A stretch of 64,000 bases of DNA from NCBI GenBank assembly GCA_030280995.1, contig JASXTE010000017.1:11494498-11558497 (forward strand). Direction: 5' to 3'. This document shows positions 1 to 11,474 of this stretch, one piece after another. The translations under genes and the position numbers were made by a program. The DNA comes from Hemileia vastatrix. Its lineage: Eukaryota > Basidiomycota > Pucciniomycetes > Pucciniales > Zaghouaniaceae. The first letter of the stretch is position 1. Every line of letters begins with the position of its first letter. The notes under the pieces were generated by a model. That model had not been told where the DNA came from and made no database searches. It saw nothing but the letters and a program-made list of their open reading frames with translations.

Positions 1-2082
1 CCTTCACTTCTTTGCCATTAAGAGTCACCACCAGGTAACCCAGGGGAGCAGAAAAATGTGTTTCAACATCCTCCCCAAACTTCTCAGCATTTTCACAAAT
101 ATAGTCCACCTCTCCAGCAGAAACCCATTGCCTCATCAGATGCTCTTTTGCTTCTCTGCAAGTGCCGGACTAATTGTGAATAGCTCTCCTAAGGATAAGG
201 GAATCTGAAGTTGATTCACCCTATTTAAAACATTGTACATTGCATTCTCTTTACCGGATACTACTGGCCGTTTGTACTGGACTTTAGATTTAATTACCTT
301 GGCCCTGGGCATCTCTTGAGGACCCACATTGCCATCTTCACCCCCCATAATAACATCTTCACTACTGATAACCCTAGATCCATCACCGGCTTCTTTCTCT
401 AATCCTGATCCATTGCTAGTCCTTCTTACTCCTTCCATTGGGATGGGACTGCTAAAACTTGGTCTGGGTAGTGAGGCCAAAGGTAAATCCTCCTCAGAAT
501 CCGAATCATCTTCTGGCATAGGCTCACCATTTAAATCAAACTTGCCATAACTAGGAGGCCCCATATCAGCCATCCCCTTCTGCATTCTATAAATTTTGTC
601 CTTAGAGTAAGGTCTCAACTTGTTAATTGCCTTTCCAGGTTTAGCCTTTAGTTGGCTCTGAATTCTACTTTTAGCTTTAGTAGCATCTTCTCTTCTAGCA
701 GCATCAACATCATATTTGCCAGCCATACAGTTACCCTCCACTCTAGCAACCATTTGCAGCTCCAAACCACCAAAAGAAGTTGAAAATGTGGCCTTACTGA
801 CCTCTTTCTCTTTACCTTAATCAGCTTTACCACCACTTTTACCATCACCATTTTCGCCACCCTTGGCATTATCATCATTGTCTTTAAATTCTTAAAATCA
901 GGCTCTTCTTTCAGCCACAATATTCCTTCTAACCAAATCAGAAGGTGCTTGTCCATTTCTGGGCTTGATGAATGATCCATCAGGAAATTTATAAACCTTG
1001 TTATCAAATAACACTCTCCCAGAATCCAAATCTTTATCTAGAGTAAAACATACTCCAGCTCTGTGCCCCCTCCTATTACAATAGGAGCACAACTTTGGCT
1101 CATCATAGCCACCTCTAAAACCATTTCCACCATTACCATTACCATTCCTGTCATTGCCAGAGTAGCGGTTACCATTGCCATTGCCATTAAAATTTCAATG
1201 TTCATATCCCCTTGATTGATAAGAAGTAGATGTTGACAAAGAAGAGATTGGGGCCTTATTGGCTTTCTGAGTCTCTTGGACAAAAATCTTTAATTGCTTT
1301 GTTAAATCGGCCAAACAATTGACCAACTTGTTGTCCACATTTCCCTCAACTTTTGCCACTGGTAGTCCCATTTGAGCCTTCTTAGCTTCTTGAGCTTTGA
1401 CCATGATATTGCTATTTTCAGCCAAAGCTTCACTAACCTTGCTGAAATACAGAGTGCTAGACTCCTGATACTTGTCCAACACCATTAATTTAAGATAGGC
1501 TTGAATGTTTTCTTTGATGACCTCTAAAGCTGGCAGTTTTTGTTTGCCATTGGGTATTTCCTTCATCAAATCCTTTCTTGAGAGATCCTTCAAGACCTCC
1601 ATTCGAATATCCCTACTACAAACTGACCAGAACAGATCCTTAGCTTTATTCTCATGCACCAATTTGTCCACAAGAATAAGATATTGGACCACTTCATTTA
1701 ATTGAACACATAGCTTCTTAAAATCAGCCATGGAAGAAACATCACCCTTTGCCTTCCAATCACCAACAATTTTATTAAGGTCCAGCATAGTAAACCTAAC
1801 ACCCCATCTATCAACCATAGCCTTAGACAGCTTTACTCAATCCTTATCCTTGAAAGCTTGCATAGCAATGACTTCTTTTTCCACCTCCCTATCAGCAATA
1901 AAAAAGCTAACCTGCTTCACCATATCTACATGAGAAGCACCATCAACAGCAGCAGCAGCAGCTTCATACCTGCTAATAAACCATTTAACCTCTTCCCCAT
2001 TAAACTTTGGGCCATCCCAAGAAACAATCCTAACTGAAGGAGTGAGAGGAAGAGAAGATCCAGAAGCAGTTGCAGAAGACAT
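1..2082 (-). pseudogene. LTR retroelement gag region, decayed, cut by window edge
   Basis: Read on the minus strand from ATG at 2082. A gag-type open frame runs to about 1195, continues through a zinc knuckle (Cys-X2-Cys-X3-Gly-His-X4-Cys, about 1050-1092), then a charged linker, and ends near the window start where the aspartic protease would be expected. The frame is broken by TGA near 1834 (the context suggests an original Trp codon), TAA near 1194, stops near 893-897 and a frameshift near 140. Order and composition match long gag proteins of fungal LTR retroelements, and I infer a Ty3-type element; no reverse transcriptase is in view to prove the superfamily. It is non-functional. The element's PBS and LTR edge lie just upstream (2239-2270). 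Confidence 0.75.
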
Positions 2083-2238
2083 CCCAATAAATTAAAAAAG
2101 TGTTTAAACCGTTAAAAATAAGCAAGCCTCTTGCAGGCTAATAAAATAAAATTGATTAGAGTTCCAAAGAATAAGCCTCTTGCAGGCTAAGAAATTCATA
2201 GATCCAAATAAGTCCTAGAAAAAGCTAGAGATTTCCAA

Positions 2239-2255
2239 CCCCACGTTGGGCGCCA
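2239..2255 (-). other. Primer-binding site of the first retroelement
   Basis: On the minus strand this reads TGGCGCCCAACGTGGGG, a tRNA 3'-end complement starting with TGG (CCA complement). It lies four bases from the inferred LTR end (ACA at 2260-2262 on minus) and about 157 bp upstream of the gag start. The priming tRNA was not identified. Confidence 0.7.
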
Positions 2256-2259
2256 AATA

Positions 2260-2880
2260 TGTAGGTAAACTCTTACAGTTGCCTTGCTGTAAGCAGAATT
2301 GGAAGGAGTTGGATAAACCAAAGAAAACCCTGTCCTTCTAAGTAAAATAAGGGTTGTTCAAATAACTAAGCTCTCTAGTCTACTTAAATTGATTGAAATA
2401 TATATATGAAACTCTGATTTATATAAACACTTATTGAGATTTAGAAAATAGCAGCTGTTGAAAAAGAAATATTGATGACAACAATTAAGGTGTACCAGTG
2501 AAAGATCTGAAAAGATATACTTATATGTTATTAAAGATTTTATTTTAAATGAGTTAACAATAAAAACAAGTCCCTGAGATGGAGACCTTTCCAATGATAC
2601 CCTATATGTGATGAAACTACAATTTTTGTGTTGAATTTCAAAAGTGTTATAAAAAATATAAATGTTATAAGGGTATTATAATTTTATTTAATTTTGTTGA
2701 GTAACAAAAAATATGAATAATGGTTGTTAATTATATTCAAAAAAGACCCTTATTATCAAAACTAAAAAGAAAAAAACATGTAGAAGACTAATATTCCCCC
2801 CTTTCTATCTGATTCTCCCACTCCTGAACTTTCCAACAATACCCTACATGCATAGGATCTACAATAAACTATTGATATAA
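2260..2880 (-). repeat. 5' LTR edge of the first retroelement; outer limit unresolved
   Basis: An LTR is inferred from the TG/CA boundary at 2260 next to the primer-binding site and upstream of gag. The second LTR lies outside the window, so the far edge cannot be set by comparison; 2880 is only the start of the adjoining minisatellite. The interval is AT-rich and holds two diverged copies of a ~30-bp motif (near 2593-2624 and 2834-2864). No gene is visible here. Confidence 0.4.
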
Positions 2881-2889
2881 TAAGCATAA

Positions 2890-3145
2890 TAAATTCTAAC
2901 CAAATTTTGCCACAATAGCCAAATTTTTCCACAGTCACCAAACTTTGGTACAGTGACCAAACTTTGGCACAGCAACCAAACTTTAACCCAGTGACCAGAC
3001 TTTCCCATTGTAAGCAAATCTTGCCACAATGAGCTCTTTTTGCCATAATGAGCTAATTTTTCCAGAGTGAGCTAAATTTGCCACAGTGAGATAATTTTTC
3101 CACCATGACCAAACTTGGCCACAATGACAGAATTTTTCCAGTACA
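2890..3145. repeat. ~20-bp minisatellite, about 12 copies
   Basis: Imperfect tandem units of the type CCACAGTGACCAAACTTTGG run through this interval with a spacing of about 19-21 bp. Units drift from 'accaaacttt' to 'gagctaattttt' toward the right. The minus-strand open frames here are by-products of the periodicity. From 3146 to about 3680 the sequence is AT-rich with further short CCA/AAA-type repetition and no recognisable gene. Confidence 0.75.
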
Positions 3146-3684
3146 CTTTGCTTTTGCACCAGAAAATCACCAGAGCAAACCAGAGCACACTGGAGCGCAC
3201 TGGAGCACTGGAGCTCAGTGGCCATTCCATCAGCACACCATATCCACCAATAATACTATAAGTCACTAAATCAAGTAAAACACTAAGAGAACAGTAAAAT
3301 CTGATAAAAAACCATCAAGACATAAAAGATAGAGAAAAATCTGGGCTATCCAATGATAATAATCACTTTCCAAGATTCCAAATATTCAGCCTTATATTCC
3401 AGAAAATCACTACTAATCTTCAAAAATAAACCTAAAAGAGCCCCAGAAAATACCCAAAGTTGGAGAATCACCCCAAAAATCCAATATGACCATTTCCAAA
3501 TCCATAAAACCATCAAATCACAAGAAAAGTACCATCATATAACCATTCCAAAATGCCACAAATCATCCCAAAAATATCCATAATAACCAAATTAACACCT
3601 GGTAACACCAAAATTTCCTTTCAAGAAATATTCAATCAAATTTTCACCTAAGTGGCACACCCAGATGTGGAATGCCACAACGGA

Positions 3685-5379
3685 TCATAATGCTTTAGAA
3701 TAATTTATGTCTTTCAAAGTCTTGATGTGATGTCAATCCAGATGGGCTGAGCTCTTATCAGAATTTTCTTTCACTATTACCTATCACCCTGGAAAAAATT
3801 GTGTAGCTCCAGACATATTGTCACGTCAAGACAACATTTACCCAGAGTAGGGGGAGGCATTTTCCAACAAGAACCCAGAGAATTTCAAATCAATTTTAAC
3901 GACCCATCAACTCAATACAATGACAACTCAAACAATTCAAAATCCACTATCCAACATTCAAGAAACTCAATCAAAAGATGATTATTGTGTAGGGGTAAAA
4001 TGAAAAATATTTTTAAGGCAGGGGGCCAAAAGATTCAGTATTGAATCAGGTCTACTAGTCTTTGAAGGTAGAGTGCTCATACCTGATGATAAGGATATAA
4101 AATTATGGATTTTCAATAACAGACATGATTCTCTGTTATCTGGTCATCTTGGGGTTGATAAAATCTACCATTTAATTTTGAGGGATTTCTTCTAGCCAGG
4201 AATGACTAGAGAAATCAAGGCATATGTCAAAGCCTGTTACAAATGTAATAGGAACAAGGTACCTTGTCATAGGAAGTATGGGTTGCTTCAACCACTTCTA
4301 GTTCCCTCTAAACCTTGGGAATCCATTTTGATGGATTTCATTTCTCAATTACCTCCCTCAGATAATTTTGATAGTATACTAGTTGTAGTTGATAGATCCT
4401 CTAAAATGTTTATGTTCATTAAAACTGTTACCACTGAAACAACAGAGGATTTGGAAAAGTTATTTCTAGAACATGTATTCTCTAAACATGGATTACCTAA
4501 TGATATTATTTCAGATAGAGGCTCTTTGTTTGTTTCTACTTTATGGACTCAATTATGTCAAAAATTAAATATTACTAGGAATCTTTCTGCTGCTTATTAT
4601 CTGGAAACCAATGGGTAAGTTAAAAGAGTTAATCAAATCCTTGAACAATATCTTTTAATGTATGTTAATTATCAATATACAATTGGAGCACATGGTTACC
4701 ATTTGCTGAATTTACTTGTAACAACTTGACACATTCTTCAACAAAACAATCTCCCTTCAAAACTATCTATGAAAAAAATCCTCAATTAAATTTGATTCAT
4801 GTAGGAGTAAATCATCCTGCTGAACATTATCTTTGAACAATTTAACTACTTCAAGGCAAACTTCAATCTAAACTGGAATCTACAAATCAAAGGTATAAGG
4901 AACAGGCCGACAAACATTGACAATCTGCTCCACTCTTTAAACCAGGCAATAAAGTATGGCTCAATGCAAAAAATATTTGAAAAACATGACCATCTAGGAA
5001 ACTATTTTAGAAACACTTGGGTCCATTTGAAATTGATACTGAAATTTCCAAAAATGCATTTTGACTCAAGTTACCTCCAAAGTGGTGATCCATCCATCCT
5101 GTTTTTCACATATCTCTCTTGGAACTAGCTTGAGAAATATACCGAGGAAAGAACCATCCTCCTCCAGAACCGGTTGAAGCAGAAGATCATCTAGAGTGGG
5201 AAGTAAGCCATAATCTTGATTCAAGATGGCGCAAAGGGGGAATTCAATACCTTGTTGTTTGGGAAGGCTACCTCAATGACACTAATAAAACATCCTGGGA
5301 ACCAGCAGTTAACATTTCTAATGCTCCTGAACTTATCAAATCTTGTCATTTGAAATATCCTTCAAAACCTAAACCTTGA
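3685..5379 (+). pseudogene. Ty3-type pol remnant: RNase H, integrase, chromodomain
   Basis: A plus-strand pol 3' half. About 3740-3840 encodes the RNase H end (YHPGKNCVAPDILSRQD). About 4125-4260 carries the integrase HHCC zinc region (GHLGVDKIYH ... CYKCNRNK). The open stretch 4202-4618 holds integrase catalytic Asp residues (LMDFISQLP; IISDRGSLF), and the expected Glu lies past a stop at 4618. About 5161-5379 encodes a chromodomain (LEWEVSHNLDSR ... YLVVWEGYLND ... SWEPAVNISNAPELI) ending in TGA. Many in-frame stops separate the blocks, so it is dead. The chromodomain marks it as a chromovirus-type Ty3 element. No LTR was found, and the hexanucleotide array starts about 200 bp after its end. 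Confidence 0.85.
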
Positions 5380-5587
5380 AATTCTTTCTTTCTTTTTCTC
5401 TTTTTCTTTTCTTTTCTTTTCTCAAGCTTAAAATTTTAAATCCTTAACATTTATTTCAATTTTTTTTGAAAAAAAATAATAATATAAAACTAAAACCTCA
5501 TAACCATTTAAATCTTAATAATTCTTTTAATTATTTTTCAATTTTTGTATATTTATTTAAAGCCAAAATTTAAAACTTTATCAACAC

Positions 5588-5589
5588 AA

Positions 5590-5620
<31 letters not shown>

Positions 5621-6776
5621 TAAAAATAAAAATAAAAATAAAAATAAAAATAAAAATAAAAATAAAAATAAAAATAAAAATAAAAATAAAAATAAAAATA
5701 AAAATAAAAATAAAAATAAAAATAAAAATAAAAATAAAAATAAAAATAAAAATAAAAATAAAAATAAAAATAAAAATAAAAATAAAAATAAAAATAAAAA
5801 TAAAAATAAAAAATAAAAATAAAAATAAAAATAAAAATAAAAATAAAAATAAAAATAAAAATAAAAATAAAAATAAAAATTAAAATTAAAATAAAAATAA
5901 AAATAAAAATAAAAATAAAAATAAAAATAAAAATAAAAATAAAAATAAAAATAAAAATAAAAATAAAAATAAAAATAAAAATAAAAATAAAAATTAAAAT
6001 TAAAATTAAAATTAAAATAAAAATAAAAATAAAAATAAAAATAAAAATAAAAATAAAAATAAAAATAAAAATAAAAATAAAAATAAAAATAAAAATAAAA
6101 ATAAAAATAAAAATAAAAATAAAAATAAAAATAAAAATAAAAATAAAAATAAAAATAAAAATAAAAATAAAAATAAAAATAAAAATAAAAATAAAAATAA
6201 AAATAAAAATAAAAATAAAAATAAAAATAAAAATAAAAATAAAAATAAAAATAAAAATAAAAATAAAAATAAAAATAAAAATAAAAATAAAAATAAAAAT
6301 AAAAATAAAAATAAAAATAAAAATAAAAATAAAAATAAAAATAAAAATAAAAATAAAAATAAAAATAAAAATAAAAATAAAAATAAAAATAAAAATAAAA
6401 ATAAAAATAAAAATAAAAATAAAAATAAAAATAAAAATAAAAATAAAAATAAAAATAAAAATAAAAATAAAAATAAAAATAAAAATAAAAATAAAAATAA
6501 AAATAAAAATAAAAATAAAAATAAAAATAAAAATAAAAATAAAAATAAAAATAAAAATAAAAATAAAAATAAAAATAAAAATAAAAATAAAAATAAAAAT
6601 AAAAATAAAAATAAAAATAAAAATAAAAATAAAAATAAAAATAAAAATAAAAATAAAAATAAAAATAAAAATAAAAATAAAAATAAAAATAAAAATAAAA
6701 ATAAAAATAAAAATAAAAATAAAAATAAAAATAAAAATAAAAATAAAAATAAAAATAAAAATAAAATAAAATAAAA
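5588..6776. repeat. (TAAAAA)n hexanucleotide array, ~1.19 kb
   Basis: About 198 units of a 6-bp repeat run almost without interruption. Variant patches occur near 5809 (one extra A, shifting phase), 5880-5890 and 5994-6018 (AAAATT units), and the array frays after 6760. The 112-aa Ile-Lys/Asn-Lys frame across its left part is a repeat artefact. It begins ~200 bp after the chromodomain stop of the Ty3 remnant, so it may have grown from that element's A-rich 3' untranslated region. From 6777 to about 7280 the sequence is pyrimidine/AT-rich with no gene. Confidence 0.97.
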
Positions 6777-7279
6777 AACTAAATTAAAAAAATAAAATAA
6801 ACTAAAATTAAAATAAAATTACAAACCAATTAAAAAAAATTTTTCATTTTTAAAAATTATTTTCATATTACATTATTATGTTCTTTCTCTAAAATCTTTT
6901 TTCTTTTTCTTCTTCTTTCAATATTCAAACTCTTTCCATATTCATTTCTTTTCTGTTTCCTCAAAATTCAATCTATCAAAACACTCAAAACAACCTTCTC
7001 TAACAATCAACCTCAAATTAAACCTCTTTTCAAATTCTAAATTTCTTTTTTCTTGAAAATTTTCTTTCTTAAATACAATTATTTTTTCTCTTTCTTTTTC
7101 TTCTCTTTACACAATAAATAAAAAACAAATAACAAAATAAAATGATATTCAAGATAAAACTATATACAACATAAAAAATTTCCCTTTTTCTTCTTTAATT
7201 CTTTTCTCTAAACTATTTTTTCTTCTACTTTATTTTAAATCAAATCCTTCATCTTCTCCATTATTTGACAAATTCATTT

Positions 7280-8125
7280 TCAACTCTTTTCAAACACCTC
7301 ATCACCTTCATCAAAGACCACCTCCCCAATATCTAAAAATTCCTTGGCTATATCATATAAAGCCAAATCGACAATCTTTCCAAGCTCTTCACATAAATCC
7401 TCGACAAATGTAATTTGACAAGTTTGACAGGGTTTCTTGGACCATAATTGATCCAAGACTTCAACAGCTTAATTGGCATCCTCAATGTTTGACAGACCAC
7501 TCTCAATTGGTCTTTCGGCTTCTGTTGGAACCTCAGGGATTGGCCCACTGGTTGATGCTACAGGAACCTCTTCCATGGTCTCCACTCTCTAAAAGCAAAA
7601 ATCAGTTACCCGTCAAAGTAATAAAATTTTAAATTAATTGACTTACTCCAAAATCAGGGTCTACTGCAAGGAAAAAGGGTTTCTTCTCTACCACTTCTAC
7701 TTCATCTTCATTGTCATCCTTGATGATCAGTTGTTGTTTTTTAGAAGTGGTGGCTTCATCCCTTGCTTGCTCTGAAGCATCCTTGACAACCTTGTCTACT
7801 TCTTCATCCATTATCCTTCATTTTCCTGAAGCTACATCCGTAGCCCAACCAGAGATTTCCAACCTCTCCTCTTGACTCAAACCCTCCAATTCATCTACAG
7901 CCGAATCACTGGTGGTAGACACATCCCAGATATCTTTGACAACAGCCTTTGTGTCAGAGATTGACCAAAATTTAGTAGAGGTAAATGGCTCTACATTATC
8001 ATTGAGAGCCAATGTGTTACACGCTACTTGACACCATCGACAAAACTTGCACTTCTTGTGAGGACCTCATGATGCCGTCTCTCCACACAAAATAAATCCA
8101 TGGGCACACAGGCTGGTCATGGAGT
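7280..8125 (-). pseudogene. Unrecognised acidic protein gene with one intron, broken
   Basis: One frame on the minus strand reads from about 8125 to 7647, interrupted by a TGA near 8070 and another at about 7815-7817. It then meets a perfect GTAAGT donor at 7646 and a TTTAG acceptor at 7589 (58-nt intron, phase 0). It continues from 7588 in the same frame, through a TAA at 7469-7471, to about 7280. The upstream part has clustered cysteines (CKFCRWCQVAC); the middle and end are rich in Glu, Asp, Val and Lys. The open frame on both sides of a good intron argues this was a real gene. I do not recognise the family; it could belong to a repeat element. Confidence 0.45.
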
Positions 8126-9357
8126 TTTGAATTGAAGAGTGGGAAGTCCCCCATCAGCTTGGGGGTGAGGAGGAGTAGGGGTAGGTGTTGAAGGAGGAAA
8201 CTTCCAAGGAGAGTAGTGACTGAGTAAACTGTGGCATTCAGAACGCATGCTTAACACATGAGTAGATATGATTGAACTATTGATTTATTGCATGAGCAGG
8301 TTAGTTCTGGTGTATGTTATTATTATAGGACTATATATTGTTGGACAATGTTGCTTCTGTCAACATTCAATCTTATACTCGTAACAACCAAAACTAACCC
8401 TTATCAATAAATTGTTTTTCTCTTGTTACTCTATATCTTTTATTATTCTATCTGATATTTAACTATCCCAAACTGTTATTTGCTATATCATCACTGGGGA
8501 CAGGTGATTGATAGTGTTTGCTCCTTAGCTAACAGTTCATAAGGGATTACTTATGTTAAATCTCTGATTAAACAATAAAAGATCTCTTCAATAGTAGGGT
8601 CAGAGTGTTAAGGCATTAAATTTTAAAAAAAAAGAAGAAGAAGAAGGTATAAGAGATGATGGTAAAAAACTTTGGAATGAAGTATTCCCATGCTAGATGG
8701 AGCTCTTGTTCTATACCCGGGCATCTGTCATGCGGCACGTGACACTCAACGCAAAAGTACCTCAATTACCCCAGTATTCAAGCTCTAACTCCACTAGTGA
8801 TGTGCAAAAAGTGACCTTGGGGCAATTGCATTCTATTGGGTTCTCAAATCAGCCGTGCTATCCAAACCTTAAAAGCACACTAATGGTAAAGACGCTTATA
8901 CTTTTCAATCATAGGCAATGTGTGTGCAATCTAGCGCTAAGATCAAGGCAATATTCAAACAGGGGGTAATTGTGGATCTGAGGGTAAATTAAGAGGTCTG
9001 TGAAGTAGGATCAGGGAAGAAGGGTTATAAGGTTAGATGGTTGGTAAATGGGAACTCCCGTGGATTAAATGGGTCTGTGGGTACATGATGGATGGGTGAT
9101 TAATGGGTCAGTGCAAGGAGGAATGGGATATTTAAAGGGGGGTTAATTTGGTTTGACATTCCTTAGAATTAAATTATAAAAAATATATATTTGTGATAGT
9201 AGTCAAATTCTTATTAGGCTATTGTTATAATTGACCCTTTCTTACTCAATAATCAATTTCATTAAATCCTTAAATACTTAAATCTTTCCCTTTTGATTAT
9301 TGAGTTTCAACCCTTTGTAAGATTTACCACAATAGTTAGTGTCCTTACCATATACAT
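8126..9357. other. No recognisable gene
   Basis: Intergenic sequence. A 90-codon open frame at 8697-8969 lies in a less AT-rich patch but has no motif or neighbour that supports it. A short inverted repeat occurs near 8488-8515. Confidence 0.5.
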
Positions 9358-9609
9358 TCACCACACAATATGAGGGGTGGACTTGCTAGCAAATCCACAA
9401 CCTTGGACCCAAACTCACCACAGATTGAACACACATTGAGCTATTGACAAAGGAACCATACAATCAGGGATGAACACCACTCAGCAGAACCGTTTTAGGT
9501 GGGTGTTCAAGTAGAGTCCAGTATGGGTTTAATATGAGTTCAGTCTGAGTTCCATCTGAGTTCAGGTTGCGGACTTGCTAGCAAGTCCACCCCCTATATT
9601 GTGTAGTGA
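9358..9609. mobile_element. MITE-1 copy A, TIRs built on an 18-bp palindrome
   Basis: A ~250-bp element with ~40-bp inverted ends. The left end reads CACACAATATGAGGGGTGG and the right end is its inverse with few changes. Each end contains GGACTTGCTAGCAAGTCC (9379-9396 with one change; 9571-9588 exact), an 18-bp perfect palindrome. The interior matches copy B at 22279-22529 in inverse orientation (for example the 'gagctattgacaaaggaacc' stretch). There is no coding capacity. A clear target-site duplication was not resolved. Confidence 0.85.
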
Positions 9610-11474
9610 TTAATTATTCCTTGAAGATTATCTCAAACCATTATCAGTTACTTAGATCTATCTTCAAACCACGTCCTCAAAGTAGTCCTCTGTGCTTCAA
9701 AGTTGTAATTTCCCTCTTACTTGTATATCTCACTTACTTTGGGATCACCCTTGACTCTGTGCGTAGGTTGACTGGTGACAGGGGGTGTTATTGCAGGATT
9801 GGCACTCTGGTACCACTGCCAGCCAATTATCATGTTGTTTTGAAGTTCTTCACACTACAATCTGCTGCATCATCCAAAACTACTCAAAGGATGGTAAACT
9901 GGAAAAGATACCAAAATGTGGGGGATCCCAAAAAATTGAAATCTGGAAAATGGGGTATTGTTTAATAAAGTAATTTTTTTTTAAAAAAAAACTACTGAAA
10001 TAAATAAAAACTTGATGTAATGAATGAAATCTATGTGTTGTAAAGAGTGAAAAAAAAATGTTTTGTTACATAGTGGTTGTACAACAACCTTGCGAGATAA
10101 GCTGATTAGAAAAGTGGCCAGAACACGTGGTAGGCCACTGTATGCACATACAACTTGATAACATCTTGCAACTTTACACTGCATTTTTGACTGTTAACTG
10201 AATTGTTGGCTTGCATTCTCAATTCAGTTAGCTATCACAATGCGGTGCAAAGTAGAAAAAATTCTTCAACTTGTACACCAACAATTCCTGGTATAGCTGT
10301 AGCTATGTACATATGTACATACATATTTGGTGCGTCCGTAGTGAATATAACATTAATATTAAAATGAAAGTAAAGCAGCAATAAGATATACTGCTGACTC
10401 AATTGTGTGAGAACTAAACATTGCTTGAAAAATCTGGAAAAAAAAAAAAAAAAGGTTGATAAGGAAAAAAAAAAAAAAAGAATTACTATAAAAGTGATTC
10501 ACAAAATGTGTGACCATACAAAACGACCTCTGTGAGCTGACTGGTCACTCAAAAATATTAATAAACAAAACAATGAATAGATAAGTGATTTGAGGGTGAG
10601 ATTTGAATTAATAAGAACTGCCACTGTGAATTTTTGTGTGTATGTTTGAGTGTAGATGGAACGGTCCAAGCCGGTGGCTCTCTGGTAAAGTGGCCAAGCA
10701 TGAAAGCAACTTACTTACCCTCCAGTTCTGGATGCAGTGCCTACGATTTGAAGCCAAATGGTCTAGCTGTAGAATAAACGTCCAATTGGCTGACTGTATG
10801 CCAAGAGATTTCCTGCTGAACAAAGTTGGCTGATGGACTCTATACCTAATTAACTTTACTCTGAAAAACCGACGTTACCCATTGATGCTACTGCAACTGT
10901 AATTGAGCCCTGGTGCATATCAACTTATTAATATGTATGTACTAGTGAGTCTAACTTTCATTTTCCAAAGATGAGCGAGCCTAACGATTTTTTCTATAGA
11001 TGGTCGATTAGGAGGACAGGAAATGAATTTTCAAGAATATGACGAAGGAGTATTAATTTGGAAATCAACAGGATTATTTCCAAGACATTGTTAAGTGTGG
11101 CTGGATGAGCGCAGATTGGAAGGATTGTAATCTAGATGACAGAAGATGATTATATGTATGATTATATGATGATCAGAAAGTGTGAATAGGTGGATTGTGT
11201 GATTAATGAAGTGAATTTAGGCAGGCATACTAGTGTGTGGTGAGGGATTTATGGTGGTGTGAATTGGCCAAAAAAGCCACAAAACAGTAACTAACTTGCA
11301 AGCTCACCACAAGATATTTAAATGTACAATTGTGTGGATCCTTGGCTGTTTTGTATCGCTGAATTGGTGGCTAAGGGGCTGGAGTCGCTTCTGGTGCTCC
11401 CTTTGTTTCACAACCGCTTACTGATATATTTCTTGCATTTGTCTTCTTCTTTGGACTTGCTGTTCAATTCTAAA
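9610..11474. other. No recognisable gene; upstream region of the DUF4211-like gene
   Basis: Only short open frames without recognisable motifs occur here. The patch near 10655-10830 is less AT-rich and open on both strands, but nothing identifies it. The final few hundred bases presumably include the promoter of the gene starting at 11475; no clear TATA element was assigned. Confidence 0.4.

Noticed and set aside
5545..5883. 112-aa Ile-Lys / Asn-Lys repeat frame
   Set aside because: Translation of the hexanucleotide array; no coding evidence.
8697..8969. 90-aa plus-strand frame in a less AT-rich patch
   Set aside because: No motif, paralogue, or splice context; could be chance.
10608..10833. 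Overlapping 65-71 aa frames on both strands
   Set aside because: Open on both strands in a short GC-richer patch; no recognisable domain.
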